64,000 nucleotides of DNA from contig CAVWIN010000003.1 in NCBI GenBank assembly GCA_963755085.1, positions 124,001-188,000 of the forward strand. Direction: 5' to 3'. A model generated the notes under the pieces. It had not been told where the DNA came from and searched no databases. It saw only the letters and a list, made by a program, of their open reading frames with translations. Source of the DNA: JACVRM01 sp963755085 (GTDB taxonomy: Bacteria > Actinomycetota > Thermoleophilia > Gaiellales > Gaiellaceae). Of this stretch, positions 60,817 to 64,000 are shown piece after piece (the first letter of the stretch is position 1; each line of letters opens with the position of its first letter). The position numbers and the translations under genes are program-made.

Positions 60817-61165
60817 TCGCTGAAGCGCTGGACACAGGCATTCCCAGGCGCCATGGAGTCTTGCACTTCGACCAACGTGTTAGCGGATGGAACCAGAGTG
60901 GAACCGCCAATGCTGCGCTGCGAGGAGTGCGGCGGCCAGGGGCTGAAGACGGCCGATTTGCTTGGCGGTTGCTACGGCCGCCACGACGTTTCGGCTGTGA
61001 ATCGCGCGTTGGAAGTTCCCTGCAAGGAGCCCTTAGACGTCACGAACGCATGTTCGCACGTAGGTCTTCGTAGCGCTCTGCGGTGGGCCGTATCGCACAG
61101 CCGGGTGAGCCGCGTGGCCCATGGACACGCGCCCCTGGGTGCGCAAGGATCCTGGCGCGAGGGAG
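60817..61165 (+). other. tRNA-proximal stretch with a decayed short ORF
   Basis: About 350 bases without a supported gene. A frame from the ATG at 60910 begins MLRCEECGGQGL, like the start of short zinc-ribbon proteins common in these actinobacteria, but continues as non-conserved sequence without a second cysteine pair. The composition is less GC-rich than the core. The stretch directly follows a tRNA, a usual place for integrated elements, but no integrase or repeated tRNA end is seen here. Confidence 0.4.
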
Positions 61166-61897
61166 ATGTCCCGGCGTATTGAGATTGCGGCTTTTGCTAG
61201 CGCCCTGATCGGCGCGTTCGTTGTCGCTGGCGCGGCGACAAGCGCGATGCCTACCGAGGGAACCCGCGCGACGCAGCCGTCGGCCACTTGCTCCGCTTCT
61301 GAGCACTACCGACGGGCCAAATCGTTGGCGGCCTACAAGAAGGCAATGCCGAAGCGGACGGCGGCGTACTTCAAGACCCACAAGCGCGCCAAGCAACGAG
61401 CGGCCTTCGTCAAGGCGCAACAGGCTGAACTGAAGCGTTTGCGTCAGAGGGCGGCGTGCTCGATTGCGGGGGCCACTCCGCCTGGTGTGCCTGTGCCTCC
61501 GCCCGGTACGAGCACCGTGGCTGCTCCGACGACCTCTACCTCTGACGGATTGCCGACATCGCCACCGGTGTCTACGACCAAGCCGGGCGCGACGACAACG
61601 ACGACGCCCGTCACGACCTCGACAACGACGAGCACGACAACAGCCGCATCGACCACGACCTCCACGACAGCGCCGACGACAACGTCAACCACATCCACGA
61701 CGAACACCAGCACGACGACAACGACAGGCTCCGGATGCGCCGCCTCTTACCCCGACTGTTGCATCCCGCCGCCGCCGCCGGATCTCAACTGCGCCGACGT
61801 CGCACCGCACAAAAACTTCACCGTCCTTTGGAACGTCCCTGATCCCGATCCGCATCACTTCGACGCGAACAAGGACGGCATCGGCTGCGAGGGCTAG
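61166..61897 (+). CDS. secreted Thr-rich protein with excalibur-like calcium-binding end
   Basis: From the ATG at 61166 the 243 residues have a signal peptide (IEIAAFASALIGAFVVAGAA), a Lys/Ala-rich helical part (RRAKSLAAYKKAMPKRTAAY), a linker of about 100 residues made almost only of Thr, Ser, Pro and Ala, and a C-terminal excalibur-like motif (DLNCADVAPHKNFTVLWNV, then DANKDGIGCEG) with paired cysteines and an Asp-x-Asn-x-Asp loop. The linker looks like a glycosylated wall-spanning stalk. An in-frame ATG at 61121 is an alternative start without a signal at the right distance. Confidence 0.8.
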   Translation: MSRRIEIAAFASALIGAFVVAGAATSAMPTEGTRATQPSATCSASEHYRRAKSLAAYKKAMPKRTAAYFKTHKRAKQRAAFVKAQQAELKRLRQRAACSIAGATPPGVPVPPPGTSTVAAPTTSTSDGLPTSPPVSTTKPGATTTTTPVTTSTTTSTTTAASTTTSTTAPTTTSTTSTTNTSTTTTTGSGCAASYPDCCIPPPPPDLNCADVAPHKNFTVLWNVPDPDPHHFDANKDGIGCEG

Positions 61898-61902
61898 TAG
61901 CG

Positions 61903-61940
61903 GGCCGAGGACTGACGCCCGTCGTCAGGGCCTCGCGGCC
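61903..61940 (+). terminator. hairpin after the excalibur gene
   Basis: GGCCGAGGACTGACG and CGTCAGGGCCTCGCGGCC form an imperfect stem around CCCGTCG-type loop bases, five bases after the stop. The remaining stretch to 62052 shows nothing else I can support. Confidence 0.55.
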
Positions 61941-62052
61941 GCCTTAGAACTCCTTTCGGAATGACGCCGCGGTGATGACGATGCGCGTCGTCGGCGCCTT
62001 GATGGCGGGGCGGGAGAGTGAGGATCCGTCTCTGCACCCTTGCTCTGGTGTG

Positions 62053-63378
62053 TCAGCCGTTGGAGACGGAGAAGAGGCGCTTTGTGCCGTCGATTCCTTT
62101 CAGCTCGTGCACGCCGCGGTCATCGAACCGGAGGCCGGAGCCGGCGACGACGTCCTTGACCGTCTCTGACACGAGCACTTCGCTACCGGACGCCTTCGCC
62201 ATCACCCGTGCGGCCAGGTGGACTGCGATCCCGCGGAGCGCGCCGTTCCGCTCGAGAACCTCGCCGATGTGAACGCCGGCACGGACCCGGATGCCGAGCT
62301 CGCCCGTGGCCTCACGTTGTAACCGCTGGGCAGCGCGAACGGCGGCGACGGGACCGGGGAAGCTCGCCATCAGCCCGTCGCCGGTGCGGTCGACGATCCG
62401 CCCGCTTCCGGCGGTAACCGCGAGGTCGGCGATGCGACTGTAACGGCCGAGCAGGTCGGCCCAGCTCTCATCGCCGAGCTCTCTGGCGAGGCGCGTCGAG
62501 CTCTCGACGTCACACTGCAGGATCGTCGTGACCGCACCGGGCTCGGGCCTCGCGGGCCGGATGCCGGTGATGAAGTGCTCGATCTCCCCGCAGAGCGCAT
62601 CGACGTCTCCGAGCCAGAGGACGTGGTCGTCGCCCTCCAGTTCGACGAAGCGCCCGCCGGGGATCTGCTCAGCCATGTACCGGGCAGCGTCGGGCGGGCC
62701 GATTGGGTCGCCTCGCCGACTTAGGACGAGCGTCGGGGCACGAATCGCGCTGAGCAGTGGTCGGATGTCGATCTCCCAGTTCGCACGCCCCAATGCGGCG
62801 GCGGCGGACGGGCTCGCTCCGGCACGCTGGTAGGCCGCCCACCATTCGGCAAAGCGACGGTCGCCACGCGGCGCGAAGTTCTCCGCGAAGGCAAGGCTTC
62901 CCCACGCCTCCTCCACTGCCCTCAGACCATCCTCGCGCGACCGCTCGGGATCCCCCCACGGGTAGTCGTCTGTTAGGTGGAAACACGCCTGCGTCCCGTA
63001 CAGCGTCAAGCTCTGCACGCGTTCTGGATGCATGACAGCGAGCAGCACGGCGAGCGGGCCACCCTCGCTCCAGCCCATGACGTGGGCCCGTTCCAGCCCG
63101 ACCGCGTCCAGCACCGCGCGCGCGTCCTCCATCCGCTCCTCCAACGTCGCCACCCCCGGCGGGCGGTCGGAAAGCCCCGTCCCCCGCTTGTCGAAACGCA
63201 CCAGCCGGGCAAACGAGGTCATCCGCTCGCACCAGCGCACCCATGTCGGCTCCTCCCACTCCAGCGCCAGGTGCGAGATCCAGCCGGGAATCATCAGCAG
63301 GTCAGGCGGATCCTCGCCAACGACCTGATAGGCGACGCTGACATCGCCATTGCGCACATACCGAACAGGCGGCGGCAT
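62053..63378 (-). CDS. alpha/beta-hydrolase fused to a class III adenylate/guanylate cyclase domain
   Basis: I start at Met 63378 (MPPPVRYVRNGDVSVAYQV), where homology to this protein type begins; the open frame runs 24 codons further. The 441 residues comprise an alpha/beta hydrolase (LLMIPGWISHLALEW, RFDKRGTGLSDRP, nucleophile MGWSEGGPL, His in EGDDHVLW) and, from about 285, a cyclase homology domain (ILQCDVESSTRLARELGD, RTGDGLMASF, VRAGVHIGEVLERNG). This fusion is common in actinobacteria; it may make cAMP in response to a ligand of the hydrolase module. The first metal Asp (CDVESST) and the TGDG motif are present. Confidence 0.9.
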   Translation of the reverse strand: MPPPVRYVRNGDVSVAYQVVGEDPPDLLMIPGWISHLALEWEEPTWVRWCERMTSFARLVRFDKRGTGLSDRPPGVATLEERMEDARAVLDAVGLERAHVMGWSEGGPLAVLLAVMHPERVQSLTLYGTQACFHLTDDYPWGDPERSREDGLRAVEEAWGSLAFAENFAPRGDRRFAEWWAAYQRAGASPSAAAALGRANWEIDIRPLLSAIRAPTLVLSRRGDPIGPPDAARYMAEQIPGGRFVELEGDDHVLWLGDVDALCGEIEHFITGIRPARPEPGAVTTILQCDVESSTRLARELGDESWADLLGRYSRIADLAVTAGSGRIVDRTGDGLMASFPGPVAAVRAAQRLQREATGELGIRVRAGVHIGEVLERNGALRGIAVHLAARVMAKASGSEVLVSETVKDVVAGSGLRFDDRGVHELKGIDGTKRLFSVSNG

Positions 63379-63467
63379 CGTCGCAATGATGCGCTTCCCC
63401 GCCCGAGTGTGGTGGTCACGATCCCCTATACGCCTCCTGGCTTCAGTCACTCCGCTCGTTGCGGCTC

Positions 63468-63893
63468 ATGCGTCTGCTCCGGCTCGTCCGGGCGGGCGTG
63501 GTCGTCAGCCGTGCGCTCCAGGCCGAGAAACGACTGACCTCACGAGACGGATTCCGCTTCATCGCGCTGGCGACGATCTTCCTCGTCGTTATCGCGGGAG
63601 CAGCTCAAGCCGAACTCGACGCCAGCGAGTTCCACAGCTTCTGCGATGGGATCTGGTGGGCCGTCGTCACCGTCACAACCGTGGGGTACGGCGACCTCTA
63701 TCCAACGACCGTCGCCGGGCGAATCGTGGGCATCGCCCTCATGCTCGTAGGGATCGGCTTCCTCGCCGTCCTCACGGCGACAATCTCCTCACAGTTCGTG
63801 AGGGCAGATCGTGCGGACGAAACCAACCAAGTCCTCGAAGCACCCCGAAGACTCGAAGCAGACGTTGCCGAACTCAAGGCCCGCGCCTCATGA
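63468..63893 (+). CDS. potassium channel-type protein lacking the N-terminal sensor helices
   Basis: From the ATG at 63468 the 141 residues start inside a basic helix (RLLRLVRAGVVVSRAL) that looks like the S4 segment of six-helix voltage-gated-like channels, then S5 (FRFIALATIFLVVIAGAA), the pore loop with selectivity filter TVTTVGYGD, S6 (RIVGIALMLVGIGFLAVLTATI) and a coiled-coil tail. The S4-like sequence extends upstream in frame (LQSLRSLRLM) without a start, so the gene may be 5'-truncated, with the cyclase gene region replacing the S1-S3 part. A working two-helix channel is also possible. Confidence 0.75.
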   Translation: MRLLRLVRAGVVVSRALQAEKRLTSRDGFRFIALATIFLVVIAGAAQAELDASEFHSFCDGIWWAVVTVTTVGYGDLYPTTVAGRIVGIALMLVGIGFLAVLTATISSQFVRADRADETNQVLEAPRRLEADVAELKARAS

Positions 63894-63894
63894 C

Positions 63895-63937
63895 GTAGCG
63901 GAGGCCCCACCGCTACCCCCGCGAACCCGCTCGCGGG
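63895..63937. terminator. two adjacent hairpins between convergent genes
   Basis: GTAGCGG/CCGCTAC (63895-63901, 63910-63916) and CCCGCGA/TCGCGGG (63918-63924, 63931-63937) are both perfect 7-bp stems. They lie between the channel stop and a stop on the minus strand and probably serve both transcripts. Confidence 0.55.
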
Positions 63938-63945
63938 CGGGACTC

Positions 63946-63999
63946 CTAGTCGATGAGCGCAGAAAGGGCGTCCTCGTGAACCGCGTACCCACCTCGCCA
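63946..63999 (-). CDS. C-terminal end of a gene entering from the right edge
   Basis: On the minus strand the last 17 codons before a TAG (63948-63946) read WRGGYAVHEDALSALID, which looks like a genuine protein end and is preceded in its transcript direction by the window edge. The hairpins at 63895-63937 follow as terminators. The product cannot be identified from so little. Confidence 0.4.
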   Translation of the reverse strand, partial: WRGGYAVHEDALSALID

Positions 64000-64000
64000 A

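Overview
The window is a high-GC bacterial chromosome segment (about 70% GC by eye) of actinobacterial type. The indicators are a dnaK-grpE-dnaJ operon ending in a MerR-type hspR next to clpB, an actinobacterial metG-tatD-rsmA-ispE / glmU-prs housekeeping order, inositol-phosphate synthase beside a phosphatidylinositol-type CDP-alcohol transferase, many GTG starts and many 4-base ATGA/GTGA start-stop overlaps. I infer a soil or sediment member of a deep actinobacterial class such as Thermoleophilia (Gaiellales/Solirubrobacterales-like). This placement is inference, not a match to a named genome.

Layout. 0-1.6 kb: end of a ferric-reductase-like membrane gene, a 122-bp hairpin and a truncated tyrosine recombinase. 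1.6-8.6 kb: leftward housekeeping block prs-glmU, tRNA-Gln, a small membrane gene, ispE-rsmA-tatD-metG. 8.6-19.7 kb: a secreted M23 protein, rsmI with a ROK sugar kinase, an LCP cell-wall protein, an FmdB zinc ribbon, a PMT/ArnT-type glycosyltransferase, the pseudouridine operon psuK-psuG, a GYD protein with a membrane partner, and pepF. 20-27.6 kb: lipoprotein hydrolase, then the heat-shock set (clpB, hspR, an overlooked 59-residue membrane gene, dnaJ, grpE, dnaK). 27.6-37 kb: ATP-grasp protein, CsbD, then a carbohydrate regulon: LacI repressor facing a promoter-operator, a five-gene oligopeptide/oligosaccharide-type ABC transporter and a GH1 beta-glucosidase. 37-44.5 kb: moaA and an inositol-lipid neighbourhood (PAP2-like protein, CDP-alcohol phosphatidyltransferase, an inositol-phosphate synthase fused to two ribbon-helix-helix motifs, GNAT, a GT4-PHP fusion, a UDG-like protein). 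44.5-53 kb: beta-propeller, RNA methyltransferase, two ABC exporter modules, YjbQ and an M3-like peptidase; many of these genes carry single-base insertions. 53-60.7 kb: RCC1-repeat protein, ferritin, a cyclic-2,3-diphosphoglycerate-synthetase-like protein, an anti-sigma/ECF sigma pair, argF and small genes. 60.7-64 kb: tRNA-Ala followed by accessory genes (excalibur protein, hydrolase-cyclase, truncated ion channel).

The items most worth follow-up are: (1) a family of roughly 163-bp palindromic elements, two copies of which share a conserved core (8581-8743 and 38841-39004), one of them supplying a ribosome binding site; (2) the double-RHH/Ino1 fusion with a palindromic site directly upstream and a strong internal start; (3) the GT4-PHP fusion near Ino1, which could join a glycosyl transfer to a dephosphorylation step; (4) two short perfect palindromes inside the clpB coiled-coil coding region; and (5) the small membrane gene coupled on both sides within the hsp70 operon.

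Caution: at 44.7-48.1 kb and especially 51.1-53.0 kb the reading frames are broken almost only by single-base insertions. I read this as sequence error rather than biology.
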